DNA of 64,000 nt from an uncultured Bacillota bacterium (GTDB lineage: Bacteria > Bacillota_I > Bacilli_A > RF39 > UBA660). The position numbers and the translations under genes were made by a program. Positions 1-7,896 of the stretch are shown here, piece by piece. The notes beneath the pieces are model-generated. The model was not told the origin of the DNA, did not search any database, and saw nothing but the letters and a program-made list of their open reading frames with translations. How positions within the stretch are numbered: position 1 is the first letter of the stretch; each line of letters starts with the position of its first letter. The stretch spans positions 9,196 through 73,195 of the forward strand of contig CAMVNN010000001.1 in NCBI GenBank assembly GCA_947168865.1. The letters run 5' to 3'.

Positions 1-261
1 ATAAATGCTATCAATACAGAAGCTTTAGGTGAGATTGTTAAAGAAATTGGTGGTGGTCGTGAGAAAAAAGATGATGCAATTGATTATGGAGTTGGAATTG
101 TCTTAAGTAAAAAAGTTGGTGACCATGTTAATAAAGAAGAAGAACTATTAAAAGTTTATTTGAATAAAAAAGATATGGAAATCAGAAGAATTCTATCTTG
201 TTTTACGATTGAAGCTGAAAAAAAAGAGAAAGAACCACTTGTGTATGATGTAATAATGTAA
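1..261 (+). CDS. pdp: Pyrimidine-nucleoside phosphorylase, C-terminal fragment
   Basis: Frame 1 is open from the window edge to TAA at 259-261, giving the last 86 residues of a protein that begins upstream. The segment GGGREKKDD followed by a lysine-rich KKVGDHV stretch matches the C-terminal alpha/beta domain of thymidine/pyrimidine-nucleoside phosphorylases. These enzymes split pyrimidine nucleosides with phosphate into free base and (deoxy)ribose-1-phosphate in salvage. The catalytic N-terminal part is outside the window, so the exact substrate class (DeoA or Pdp) cannot be decided. The family call is firm from this signature; the symbol is the usual one for Bacilli. Confidence 0.85.
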   Translation: MNAINTEALGEIVKEIGGGREKKDDAIDYGVGIVLSKKVGDHVNKEEELLKVYLNKKDMEIRRILSCFTIEAEKKEKEPLVYDVIM

Positions 262-277
262 AAAAATGTCAAAAAAC

Positions 278-306
278 TTTACAAATTGGAAAAAACATTA
301 TATGCT
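278..306 (+). promoter_or_regulatory. Candidate promoter of rpoZ
   Basis: TTTACA (278-283), a 17-bp spacer and TATGCT (301-306) lie just upstream of the rpoZ ribosome binding site. A perfect TATAAT also occurs at 307-312 but has no well-spaced -35 partner. Which -10 is used is uncertain. Confidence 0.35.
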
Positions 307-327
307 TATAATAGAGAGGTGATTAAG

Positions 328-528
328 ATGATATATCCTTCAATAGACAAATTACTAAATCAAGTTGGGTCTAAATATTTACTTGTTAATGTAGTATCTA
401 AGAGATCTAAAGAAATGACTGAAAGAAATCATTATCAGATGAAAGAAAACGCATATGTTTCTAAAAAGAACATAGGTAGAGCTTTAGAAGAAATATCAAA
501 AGACTTAATACATATAAAGACGTGTTAA
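328..528 (+). CDS. rpoZ: DNA-directed RNA polymerase omega subunit
   Basis: This 66-residue protein begins MIYPSIDKLL and continues with a VGSKYLLV...VSKRSKE pattern, the hallmark N-terminal helix of the omega subunit, which helps fold and assemble the beta-prime subunit. I chose ATG 328 because AGAGGTG sits directly upstream. The longer reading from TTG 286 adds residues unlike the family and runs through the promoter region. Its stop codon lies inside an 11-bp inverted repeat that probably acts as a terminator or attenuator before recX. Family length is about 60-70 residues, as here. Confidence 0.9.
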   Translation: MIYPSIDKLLNQVGSKYLLVNVVSKRSKEMTERNHYQMKENAYVSKKNIGRALEEISKDLIHIKTC

Positions 529-535
529 GTCTTTT
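498..535 (+). terminator. Inverted repeat at rpoZ end
   Basis: AAAAGACTTAA (498-508) pairs perfectly with TTAAGTCTTTT (525-535), with a 16-nt loop. The rpoZ stop codon (526-528) is in the right arm. The tract after it is T-rich but interrupted, so it may be a leaky terminator between rpoZ and recX. Confidence 0.5.
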
Positions 536-550
536 ATATATAGAGGAATT

Positions 551-1294
551 ATGAAAATAGAGAAACTAAAAAAACTAAAAAACGGAAGATATAAGATTGA
601 ATTAGATAATGGTGAATCTTTTGTTACATATGATGATATCATTATTAAAAATATGTTATTTGATGGAAAATCATTAGATAATAAGCTTTTAAGCGAAATA
701 TCTATTAATAATAACTATTATGATATTTATTATAAAGTAGTTAAATTAATTTCAACTAAATGGCGAAGTGAAAAAGAAATATATGATTATTTAGATAAGA
801 ATGAAGTCGATTCTAAACTTCAAGAAAGAGTTATTAAAGAATTAAAGAAAAATGATTTGATAAATGATTTTAGATTTGCGTCTGCATATGCTTCTGATTC
901 AGTTTCTTTGAGAAAAAATGGCGAATACAAAATTGCTGATGATTTGAAAAAACTAGGAATATCGGATGATATTATTAATAGAGTTTTAGATAATTTGGAC
1001 CATGAACTTATTAAAGAAAATCTTACTAACATAATTATTAAAAGGAATAAATTAAATAAAACTAATTCTTTATATCAATTAAAAACTAAGTTATCTAGTG
1101 AATTAATAAGACTAGGTTATGATTCTTCACTTGTTAATGCTAAACTAAATGAATTATTAAAAGAAGATAAAAGTGTTTATGAAAAAGAATATGAAAGATT
1201 ATATAAGAAGTATTCAAAAAAATATTCTGGTAATGAATTAAAATATAAAGTAAAACAAGCACTATATCAGAAAGGTTTTAATTATTACGAATGA
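551..1294 (+). CDS. recX: Regulatory protein RecX
   Basis: The product has 247 residues rich in short charged helices. The arrangement of three-helix repeats, with segments such as WRSEKEIYDYL, VIKELKKNDLINDFRFA and ELIRLGYDSSLVNAKL, is typical of RecX. RecX binds RecA filaments and modulates recombination and the SOS response. A GAGGAATT sequence precedes ATG 551. The gene lies 22 bp after rpoZ and its stop overlaps the start of the EamA gene by 4 nt, so the two are probably co-transcribed. The length fits Firmicutes RecX (about 210-270 residues). The N-terminal 50 residues are less conserved and add little to the call. Confidence 0.85.
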   Translation: MKIEKLKKLKNGRYKIELDNGESFVTYDDIIIKNMLFDGKSLDNKLLSEISINNNYYDIYYKVVKLISTKWRSEKEIYDYLDKNEVDSKLQERVIKELKKNDLINDFRFASAYASDSVSLRKNGEYKIADDLKKLGISDDIINRVLDNLDHELIKENLTNIIIKRNKLNKTNSLYQLKTKLSSELIRLGYDSSLVNAKLNELLKEDKSVYEKEYERLYKKYSKKYSGNELKYKVKQALYQKGFNYYE

Positions 1295-2154
1295 TAACGA
1301 TTGTTTTAGCTCTCATAATAGCTTTTATATGGGGCTTAAGTGAACTCCACTATAAAAAAGTAACCGCGACTTATGATTCACTTAATATTTTGTTTTACTT
1401 ATTTTTATTTGAAATAATAGCTTTTATTCTTTTTGTCACAATATTTGATATTCAAGCATTTACAAGATTCAATACACGCATATTTATATATATTATTCCA
1501 ATATTGATAATATCAAGTGCTTTAGGAAGTACTTTATACTTATACTCGATGAAAAGTGCTAATTTGTCAATTATTTCACCAATATTGGCATCTGATCCTG
1601 TTTATACAGTTATAATTGGAATAATGCTTTTCAAAGAAAAATTGTCTATTGCTGCATTAATTCTTCTAATAATAATATGTGCATCAATATGTGCCTTGAA
1701 TTTTGTTAGTTCAAACACCAAACAAAAAACCAAGAAAATAGCAATTTTCTTGGCTTCACTATATGCATTTTTGGTAGCAATAACAACAACTCTTGAGAGA
1801 AGTGTTTATTTGAGTGGTTTTAAAATAACTGATTTTTATTTTCACTATGCAATATTATTAACAATTTTATTATTATTTATGCTACTTTTTATGAAAGTAA
1901 AACACATAAAATTAAGAAAGCCTAGTAAGGATTTAATATTAAGTAATCTCTATACTCGTAGTGGATATTTCTTACATTCTTATTTACTTAGCACATCTTA
2001 TATTTCAATAGTTGCACCATTAACAGGACTTTATTCGGTTGTAACTCATGTACTAGCTATAAAAATTCTTAAAGAAAAATTGACTTTAATGCAAAAAATA
2101 TGTGTTAGCTTAATAATTACTTCTACATTATTGTTATTAATTTTTAATTCATAA
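1291..2154 (+). CDS. EamA/DMT-family membrane transporter
   Basis: The 287-residue product is almost entirely hydrophobic and shows about ten membrane segments in two similar halves, as in the EamA (drug/metabolite transporter) superfamily. Helix four contains the typical 'SPILASDPVYTVIIG' pattern followed by the FKEKLS motif, and the second half repeats it as 'APLTGLYSVVTHVLA' with LKEKLT. Such proteins export or import small metabolites across the cytoplasmic membrane; the substrate cannot be inferred. Its start overlaps recX by 4 nt (ATGA). The 3' end converges on tspO with an 11-bp overlap, so neither gene has its own visible terminator. Confidence 0.85.
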   Translation: MITIVLALIIAFIWGLSELHYKKVTATYDSLNILFYLFLFEIIAFILFVTIFDIQAFTRFNTRIFIYIIPILIISSALGSTLYLYSMKSANLSIISPILASDPVYTVIIGIMLFKEKLSIAALILLIIICASICALNFVSSNTKQKTKKIAIFLASLYAFLVAITTTLERSVYLSGFKITDFYFHYAILLTILLLFMLLFMKVKHIKLRKPSKDLILSNLYTRSGYFLHSYLLSTSYISIVAPLTGLYSVVTHVLAIKILKEKLTLMQKICVSLIITSTLLLLIFNS

Positions 2155-2581
2155 ATAAAATGAATGTTGATAAAATACTAGCAAATATTAACCATATTAA
2201 ATATGGTATTAATAAATAGCTAGTTTTTTTATCTATTTTTTTTGTTTCATCATATAAGAAGTAACCGGTTAAGAGAGTTAATATGCATGATACGAATCCT
2301 AAGGTAAGACTTTTAAAATTGAAGAAAAAAATGGTAAAAGATTGATTTAAAATATAATTTAGAATCAAATATTTTTTATAATTAGAAGTAGCATTCGGAG
2401 ATGTTTTGTAAATACTAATCGCGATTAATATATAAAGTATCGTCCAAGCAACTGGAAAGACCCATGTCGGAGGTGCAAAAGATGGTAAATCTAGAGTTTT
2501 ATAAAAAGAAGCATTTCCCATAAACAAACTACTTATAAACCAAGGAAATAAAAATAAAATAAATTTTAATATTTTTTTCAT
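2144..2581 (-). CDS. tspO: TspO/MBR family protein
   Basis: This 145-residue membrane protein has five predicted helices. The loop PSFAPPTWVFPVAWTILY is the hallmark of TspO/MBR (the translocator or peripheral benzodiazepine receptor family), which binds porphyrins and other hydrophobic ligands and is linked to stress responses. I chose ATG 2581 rather than the upstream 2626 because GGTGAT lies just before it and the family begins with the first hydrophobic helix. It is transcribed convergently with the EamA gene and overlaps its end by 11 bp. The physiological ligand here is unknown. Confidence 0.88.
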   Translation of the reverse strand: MKKILKFILFLFPWFISSLFMGNASFYKTLDLPSFAPPTWVFPVAWTILYILIAISIYKTSPNATSNYKKYLILNYILNQSFTIFFFNFKSLTLGFVSCILTLLTGYFLYDETKKIDKKTSYLLIPYLIWLIFASILSTFILFMN

Positions 2582-2652
2582 ATTATCACCATTAATTATT
2601 ATGATAAATTTATTATAAATATACATAATAGATGGAAGTTAAATAAAATACA

Positions 2653-2661
2653 TGTTATAAT
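2653..2661 (+). promoter_or_regulatory. Extended -10 promoter
   Basis: TGTTATAAT, a TGn extended -10 hexamer, lies 21 bp before ATG 2683. A GGGAAAG ribosome binding site follows it. No clear -35 element is seen. Confidence 0.5.
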
Positions 2662-2682
2662 CAAAATAGGGAAAGTGAAAAT

Positions 2683-4785
2683 ATGAATGTAGATTTTGAT
2701 AAAGTAGAAAATTTAAAAAAATATTTGAAATATTTTATTTTAATAATACCTGTTGTAATAATAATTTTGATAATAAAAGGCTGTGGTGGAACTGACTATA
2801 AGGCTTTAGAGAGCAAAGTAAAGGCTGAGGTTTCAAACTATATAAAAGAAAAAAATATATCTATAGTTGGAGAAAAATATATAGAATTGGTCGTATTACC
2901 AGAAATAGAAGGATTAGAACTATGTAGTGAAGCAAGTGGAGCTTTAGTTGAAAATCAAAATGGTAGTCTTAAAATAACTCCTTATTTAGAATGTAATGAA
3001 TATAAAAGTGAAGCAATAAAAAATAAGAACAAATATGCTTATTTAAATGGTGATACAGTCATGTTACTTAATAAAGGTGAGGTTTTTAATGATCCTTTGT
3101 ATACTTTAAAAAAAGAAGCCAATATTGAAGTTGATGGATATGTAGGTTCCGCTGTAGGTGTATACAATATTAAATATAGTGTTTATATTGATGATGAACT
3201 TAAAGAAACTTTATATCGTAAGGTAATAGTGACAGATAGTGATAAAACAAGAACTATAAGTGGAATAGAGGACAAAGAGACACCAACTTTGATATTATAT
3301 GGTGATAGTGAAATAACTATAAGTCGTGGTGAAAGATATGAAGAACCTGGATTTAAAGCTATTGACTATGAAGATGGTAAAATAAGTCGTCAAGTTAAAA
3401 TTGAACCAAAAAATATTAATACAAGTATACCAGGTCCTTATGTAATAACCTATAGTGTTGAGAACTCTAGAGGAAAAACAACTTTTAAAACAAGAACTGT
3501 AAACGTAGTAATACGCAAGTCAAATTTAAATATAGAATTATCTAAAATTAAAGGTGAAAAAAACAATACTTTGTTGCATCTAACTATAGTTGGAAATGAC
3601 TATGAAAAAACAATATTACCAAACTCGGAAGAATCTTTATCTGCAGATATAAAATATGAAATAGATTCAAATGGCTCATATGTTTTTACAGTATTTGATA
3701 GCTTTGGGAACAAATATAAAAAGGAAATAGTAGTCAGTGATATAGATAGTATTCCTCCTACAGGTAGTTGCAAAGCTGTGGTTACAAGTTCATCAACTAG
3801 TGTTGAAGTTGAAGCTAGTGATAATAAAGGTGTTGGAGGTTACAATTATATAGTTGATAATAGAGAATCGGGATATGTTAATGATAACTCATATCGATTT
3901 GATGTTGAAGCTAAGCAAGTAAAAGTTAAAATAAAAGATATTTCATCAAATGAAACAACATTAACTTGTACCTTAGAAGAAAAGAAAAATGATCCTAATG
4001 GAATAAGAGAAGTTGTATCTGGAAAGCCTCGATTGAAGATTCCGGTTGCAACTGCTCTAGCTAAAAAAGGACACACTGTTGATGATTTTAACAAGTGTAT
4101 CTATGATCGTGTAAAGAAAGCTGGTCCAGGAACGAGATATGGTGTTGTTGCAGCAGCTTATGGATTAATTGATTGTAATTTGATTTTAACAGGCTATGTA
4201 TTATCATATGATCACACTGGTGGTAAGGTTCATTCTGATGGTGGAACTGACTACTGTAAATTTAACTCAAGCATATGTGGTAAACTAGGTATTAATATCA
4301 GATGGGGTAATTCTGGTGGAACTTGCCGTACTGATCAATGCTATTATGGCTTAAACTGTGCAACTTTTGTACGTTGGTCAATGTGCAACGGTGGAATGAA
4401 TTTATGCACTGGTGGTACAGCTGGAGCACATAGTATGACCAATGTAAACTTTTTCCCTGAAGCTGATGGTGTAACAATTCAAAAAAATTCAGTTAAATAT
4501 TATTCTGGTAAAGATTTAACAAATCATAGTTCAGCTGAACTTGTAAGAATGTTAAAGCCAGGCGACATTGCTTTTCGTGAAAGAGTTAATGATCCTAATG
4601 GATCTAGTCAACACACATTTGTTATAATTGGTATTGATGAAACAGGAATTTATACTGCTAATGATGGTTATTATATTAAAAAAATATCATATTCATCAAT
4701 GGTAGATGGTGAATATTACTACCGCTTGTTATTCTTGGATAATTATTATGCAAATCCAAATAACTATAATGGTTTATACGATTAA
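2683..4785 (+). CDS. Membrane-anchored Ig-like (DUF5011) protein with NlpC/P60 domain
   Basis: The 700-residue protein has one N-terminal membrane anchor (about residues 14-33) and a long extracellular part. Residues about 200-275 form a DUF5011-type Ig-like domain (ISRGERYEEPGFKA...IDYEDG...). Further beta-rich linkers follow, and an NlpC/P60-type cysteine peptidase domain occupies roughly 460-690. The probable nucleophile is Cys559 in YGLNCATFVRW and the base is His644 in SQHTFVIIG. NlpC/P60 enzymes usually cleave peptide bonds in peptidoglycan stems. The catalytic domain is rich in extra cysteines, suggesting disulfides. A paralogue with the same plan lies at 31011. Anchoring on the outer membrane face is inferred from the N-terminal helix. 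Confidence 0.8.
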   Translation: MNVDFDKVENLKKYLKYFILIIPVVIIILIIKGCGGTDYKALESKVKAEVSNYIKEKNISIVGEKYIELVVLPEIEGLELCSEASGALVENQNGSLKITPYLECNEYKSEAIKNKNKYAYLNGDTVMLLNKGEVFNDPLYTLKKEANIEVDGYVGSAVGVYNIKYSVYIDDELKETLYRKVIVTDSDKTRTISGIEDKETPTLILYGDSEITISRGERYEEPGFKAIDYEDGKISRQVKIEPKNINTSIPGPYVITYSVENSRGKTTFKTRTVNVVIRKSNLNIELSKIKGEKNNTLLHLTIVGNDYEKTILPNSEESLSADIKYEIDSNGSYVFTVFDSFGNKYKKEIVVSDIDSIPPTGSCKAVVTSSSTSVEVEASDNKGVGGYNYIVDNRESGYVNDNSYRFDVEAKQVKVKIKDISSNETTLTCTLEEKKNDPNGIREVVSGKPRLKIPVATALAKKGHTVDDFNKCIYDRVKKAGPGTRYGVVAAAYGLIDCNLILTGYVLSYDHTGGKVHSDGGTDYCKFNSSICGKLGINIRWGNSGGTCRTDQCYYGLNCATFVRWSMCNGGMNLCTGGTAGAHSMTNVNFFPEADGVTIQKNSVKYYSGKDLTNHSSAELVRMLKPGDIAFRERVNDPNGSSQHTFVIIGIDETGIYTANDGYYIKKISYSSMVDGEYYYRLLFLDNYYANPNNYNGLYD

Positions 4786-4788
4786 TTT

Positions 4789-4815
4789 AAAAAGACTTAA
4801 ATAAAGTCTTTTTTT
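4789..4815 (+). terminator. Intrinsic terminator
   Basis: AAAAAGACTT (4789-4798) pairs with AAGTCTTTTT (4804-4813) around a 5-nt loop and ends in a T run. The next promoter starts 2 bp later. Confidence 0.85.
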
Positions 4816-4816
4816 A

Positions 4817-4825
4817 TGCTATAAT
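4817..4825 (+). promoter_or_regulatory. Extended -10 promoter giving a near-leaderless mRNA
   Basis: TGCTATAAT (TGn-TATAAT) ends only 7 bp before ATG 4833, so transcription should begin at or within 1-2 nt of the start codon. There is no room for a Shine-Dalgarno sequence. Confidence 0.6.
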
Positions 4826-4832
4826 ATTATTT

Positions 4833-5429
4833 ATGAAAGAAAAGAATATTTTATATACAATATGTAAGACTATTGGTTATCCATTCTTTATGATTTTGTT
4901 TCATCCAAAAATTATTGGAAAAGAGAATATTAACGATGAAGGTTTAGTTGTATGTGGAAACCATACGAGTCCATTAGATATATTTTTGTTATGTGCATCA
5001 ATAAAAAGAAAGCCTCATTTTTTTTCTAAAATAGAATTATTTAATACTAAATTTAAAAATGCTTTTTTTAGAAGTGTAGGTTGTATTCCTGTTAATCGCA
5101 AGGCCAAAAATAAAGATGCACTTGTAGAAGGATATAAATGCTTATCAGAAGAAAAACTTGTGATAATTTTTCCAGAAGGAACAATTAATAAAACAAGTGA
5201 TACTATACTTCCTTTTAAATTTGGGGCAGTTAAAATGGCAAGTGAAACATTTAAAAAAATATTACCATTTGTAATTGTTGGAAAATATAATGTTTTTGGA
5301 AAAAGTATTAAAATTATTTTTGATAAACCATATAATTTAGAAAGTGACAATCTTGAAAAGGAAAATCAAAAATTGATGGACAAAGTTGTTAAATTAATTG
5401 AGGAGAATAAAAATGAAAAAAGAAAGTAA
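4833..5429 (+). CDS. plsC: 1-acyl-sn-glycerol-3-phosphate acyltransferase (PlsC-like), copy 1
   Basis: The 198-residue protein carries the acyltransferase motif NHTSPLD (NHx4D, catalytic His and Asp) and the FPEGT glycerol-phosphate binding motif, in the spacing expected of PlsC. PlsC transfers an acyl chain to lysophosphatidic acid, making phosphatidic acid at the membrane. The start is supported by colinear alignment with its paralogue, which begins 17 bp before this gene's stop. Both share the ...HPK[IV]IGKENI segment after the first helix. The start lacks a Shine-Dalgarno sequence and sits where the promoter predicts the 5' end, so a leaderless transcript is likely. Confidence 0.85.
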   Translation: MKEKNILYTICKTIGYPFFMILFHPKIIGKENINDEGLVVCGNHTSPLDIFLLCASIKRKPHFFSKIELFNTKFKNAFFRSVGCIPVNRKAKNKDALVEGYKCLSEEKLVIIFPEGTINKTSDTILPFKFGAVKMASETFKKILPFVIVGKYNVFGKSIKIIFDKPYNLESDNLEKENQKLMDKVVKLIEENKNEKRK

Positions 5430-6060
5430 TGTTGGTTATTATATATGTAGAACTATATTAAAACCAATTTATTGTTTATTATATCATCCAAAAGTTATTG
5501 GAAAAGAAAATATACCAAAAAAAGGACCTGTTCTTTTTTGTGGTAATCATCGTCATGTTTTAGATCAGTGCCCGGTTTTATCTTCTACTAAATTGCCTGT
5601 TCATTATATGGCTAAAAAAGAATATTTTGATGGTAAAATGGCTTGGTTTTTCAAGTTCTCTGGTTGCATTTCTGTTAATCGCGAAATTCATGATGAGGTT
5701 GCTAAAGAAAGAGCACTCAACATTTTAAGAAATGGCGGAGCTATTGGAATATTTCCTGAAGGAACACGAAATAAAACAATTGGAACAGAAAATGAAGTTT
5801 TACTTTTGCCTTTTAAATTTGGAGCAGTATCGATGGCCAAGAAAACAGATGCTACGATTGTTCCTTTTGGTTTAATGGGAGATCACAAAGTTGGTAACCG
5901 CAATTTAACATTGGTTTTTGGTACACCATTTAAAGTAGGAGAAATGACTTTAGAAGAGGCAAATGAATTACTTCGTGAAAAGATTAAGAATCTTGCTTTG
6001 GAAGCAGAGGAACTAGGGTTAAAAAGAGTTAGTGGATTAAAGAATAAATTACATGATTAA
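5413..6060 (+). CDS. plsC: 1-acyl-sn-glycerol-3-phosphate acyltransferase (PlsC-like), copy 2
   Basis: This 215-residue paralogue of the preceding gene has NHRHVLD (NHx4D) and FPEGTRNKT, the two signature motifs of lysophosphatidate acyltransferases. ATG 5413 was chosen because AGGAG at 5401-5405 is 7 nt upstream. The longer reading from 5398 would start before that site. It overlaps the end of copy 1 by 17 bp, implying one operon and tandem duplication. Two copies may differ in acyl-chain preference or act on different lysophospholipids, but nothing in the sequence decides this. Confidence 0.88.
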   Translation: MKKESNVGYYICRTILKPIYCLLYHPKVIGKENIPKKGPVLFCGNHRHVLDQCPVLSSTKLPVHYMAKKEYFDGKMAWFFKFSGCISVNREIHDEVAKERALNILRNGGAIGIFPEGTRNKTIGTENEVLLLPFKFGAVSMAKKTDATIVPFGLMGDHKVGNRNLTLVFGTPFKVGEMTLEEANELLREKIKNLALEAEELGLKRVSGLKNKLHD

Positions 6061-6078
6061 TGTTTTATTCTTTTTTTT
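6039..6078 (+). terminator. Intrinsic terminator overlapping plsC end
   Basis: AAAGAATAAA (6039-6048), in the last codons of the gene, pairs with TTTATTCTTT followed by an 8-nt T tract. The hairpin is AT-rich with a long loop. Confidence 0.55.
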
Positions 6079-6079
6079 G

Positions 6080-6088
6080 TGTTATAAT
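6080..6088 (+). promoter_or_regulatory. Extended -10 promoter
   Basis: TGTTATAAT follows the terminator T tract directly. A GGGGAA ribosome binding site and ATG 6115 come next. Confidence 0.55.
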
Positions 6089-6114
6089 TAAAATGTGTAA
6101 AATGGGGAATTGTA

Positions 6115-7839
6115 ATGAATGATAAATTTCAAAATATTATATTAGTCATTATTGTTTTAATAATATTGATTGTTGGATATTTTTATTTTTTTAATGATAA
6201 TCCTTCTAGTCAAAAAATTGATACAACTTTAAATGTAACTGGACCAGCAGTTGTTTTTATAGGTGATAATGACTATTTTAACGTAAATACAAATTCTAGT
6301 AGTACTAGTGTTATTTATAAATATGGCTATTTATATAGTGATCATATTTTGTTTAATGAAATTAATCCTAAAATACCATTTAAAGCTATTAAAGTAGGGA
6401 CTGAAGAAGTAGAAGTAAAATCGGGAGATATTAAAAAAAATTTGAATGTTTTAGTTTGTAATAAGATAAAGGCTAAAAATAAGACTATTTCTATAACTAT
6501 AGGTAGTAATTACAAATTTAGTTTTAATATTGCTAAAGAATGCCTTGCCAAATATGATTTTTATGTAGCAGATTCTAGTATTGCTTCTTATGATGATAGT
6601 AAAATAGTTGGTAAGAAAATTGGTACTACAAATTTAACAATTTCACGTGGAAGTGAGAAATACACTTATAAAATTCAAGTAAAACCAAAAGAATTGAAAT
6701 TCGCATCAACAGTTTCAACTATTAATGTTGGTTCTAGCACAAAATTATCTTTAAGTGGGGTTGATGGAAATTTAACTTGTAAATCTAGTAATGAAAAAAT
6801 ATTCACAGTTGAAGTAAATAATGATGCTTGTTTAGTTAAACCTGTGTCTCCTGGTAAAGCTAAGGTTATAGCTTCATCTGGAGGAAAAAATGCGGAACTA
6901 ACATTAGAAATATTGCAACCAGTAACAAGTGTTGCTTTTAAAAGTAGTAGTTATTCTGTACCGAAAGATTCGGCAGTTAATGCTGAGGTTGTAATAAATC
7001 CAAGTAATGCTTCTAATAAAGCATTTACTTGTAAGTCAGCAGATTCTAGTATTGCTACTGCATCTATTTCTGGAACTTCTTGCTTAATTAAAGGAATTAA
7101 AATAGGTAATACAGAGATAATTGTTACGGCATCTGGAAAAACAGCTAAGGCAACTGTTAAGATAATTGATCCAGTTAAGATAATGAATATTCGTGTAGCT
7201 AGTTGGAACTTAGCTAGATATAATAAACCTTCAATAGCAGTTAAAACCCAAGCCGAATTTTTCAAATCGAAGAATGTTGATATTGGAGGATTTCAGGAAG
7301 TAAAAAACTGGGATGGCTCAATGACAGTTCCTTTGAATGTTTATAAATCTGTAACAGGATATAATTATGCTTATTATGATCTTCCTGCAGGTAATGCAAT
7401 AGTATCCAAATATGCAATAAAATCTACTACGAAACAAGCGCTTACTTCTTGTAAGGAAAGTAGAGGGGTTCTAAAAATAGTAGTTAATATTAATGGTATA
7501 GATGTTTCAATATATGACACTCATTTTTCATATCAAAGTGAATGTTTTACAGCTCATACAGAGAGTTTAAAAAATTTCTTAAAAAATGACCCTAATCCAC
7601 AGATAATAACTGGAGACTTTAATGGAGCAGGGGATAATCTTCTTAATAATTTAGGCTCTGAATATGAGATGTTGGCTCGTGATACAATCAGAAATATTTA
7701 TATTGATATGGTTATTATTAAGGCTAAAGACGGTAGTGGTAAAATCAGACTTAAAGGAAATGGATATGAACCGATTCAAACAAGTGGAGTTTATACAGAT
7801 CACAATATGGTTATTGCCAATATTCAAGTATTAAATTAA
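6115..7839 (+). CDS. Membrane-anchored Ig-like protein with endonuclease/exonuclease/phosphatase (EEP) domain
   Basis: The 574-residue protein starts with a single membrane helix (about residues 5-25). It then has three or so bacterial Ig-like (BIG2-type) repeats up to about residue 355, with recurring GTxxxxI patterns, and ends in an EEP-fold domain (about 358-574). The EEP catalytic set is visible: Asn365 in SWNLARY, Glu395 in FQEVK, His470 in YDTHFS, Asp501 and Asn503 in GDFNG, Asp531 in IDMVI, and Asp562-His563 in TDHN. The fold includes DNases, phosphodiesterases and sphingomyelinases. The substrate is unknown, but an extracellular metal-dependent phosphodiesterase is well supported. It is flanked by terminators, so it is monocistronic. 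Confidence 0.82.
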   Translation: MNDKFQNIILVIIVLIILIVGYFYFFNDNPSSQKIDTTLNVTGPAVVFIGDNDYFNVNTNSSSTSVIYKYGYLYSDHILFNEINPKIPFKAIKVGTEEVEVKSGDIKKNLNVLVCNKIKAKNKTISITIGSNYKFSFNIAKECLAKYDFYVADSSIASYDDSKIVGKKIGTTNLTISRGSEKYTYKIQVKPKELKFASTVSTINVGSSTKLSLSGVDGNLTCKSSNEKIFTVEVNNDACLVKPVSPGKAKVIASSGGKNAELTLEILQPVTSVAFKSSSYSVPKDSAVNAEVVINPSNASNKAFTCKSADSSIATASISGTSCLIKGIKIGNTEIIVTASGKTAKATVKIIDPVKIMNIRVASWNLARYNKPSIAVKTQAEFFKSKNVDIGGFQEVKNWDGSMTVPLNVYKSVTGYNYAYYDLPAGNAIVSKYAIKSTTKQALTSCKESRGVLKIVVNINGIDVSIYDTHFSYQSECFTAHTESLKNFLKNDPNPQIITGDFNGAGDNLLNNLGSEYEMLARDTIRNIYIDMVIIKAKDGSGKIRLKGNGYEPIQTSGVYTDHNMVIANIQVLN

Positions 7840-7842
7840 AAG

Positions 7843-7870
7843 AAAAAATGGACTTTAAGTCCTTTTTTTT
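7843..7870 (+). terminator. Intrinsic terminator
   Basis: GGACT-TTA-AGTCC, flanked by A and T tracts, ends in eight T. It lies between the EEP gene and mutS, and its stem overlaps a possible mutS -35 element. Confidence 0.85.
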
Positions 7871-7877
7871 GTATAAT
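7849..7877 (+). promoter_or_regulatory. Candidate mutS promoter nested in the terminator
   Basis: TGGACT (7849-7854), 17 bp and TATAAT (7872-7877). The -35 lies inside the terminator stem. The leader to ATG 7897 would be about 13 nt and contains GGTG. Confidence 0.45.
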
Positions 7878-7896
7878 ATCAAATGTGGTGATATAT

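Noticed and set aside
3846..4094. Antisense frames (also 820-1032, 6951-7265, 48242-48556 and similar)
   Set aside because: Shadows of well-supported genes on the other strand; no start signals and compositions typical of reversed AT-rich codons.
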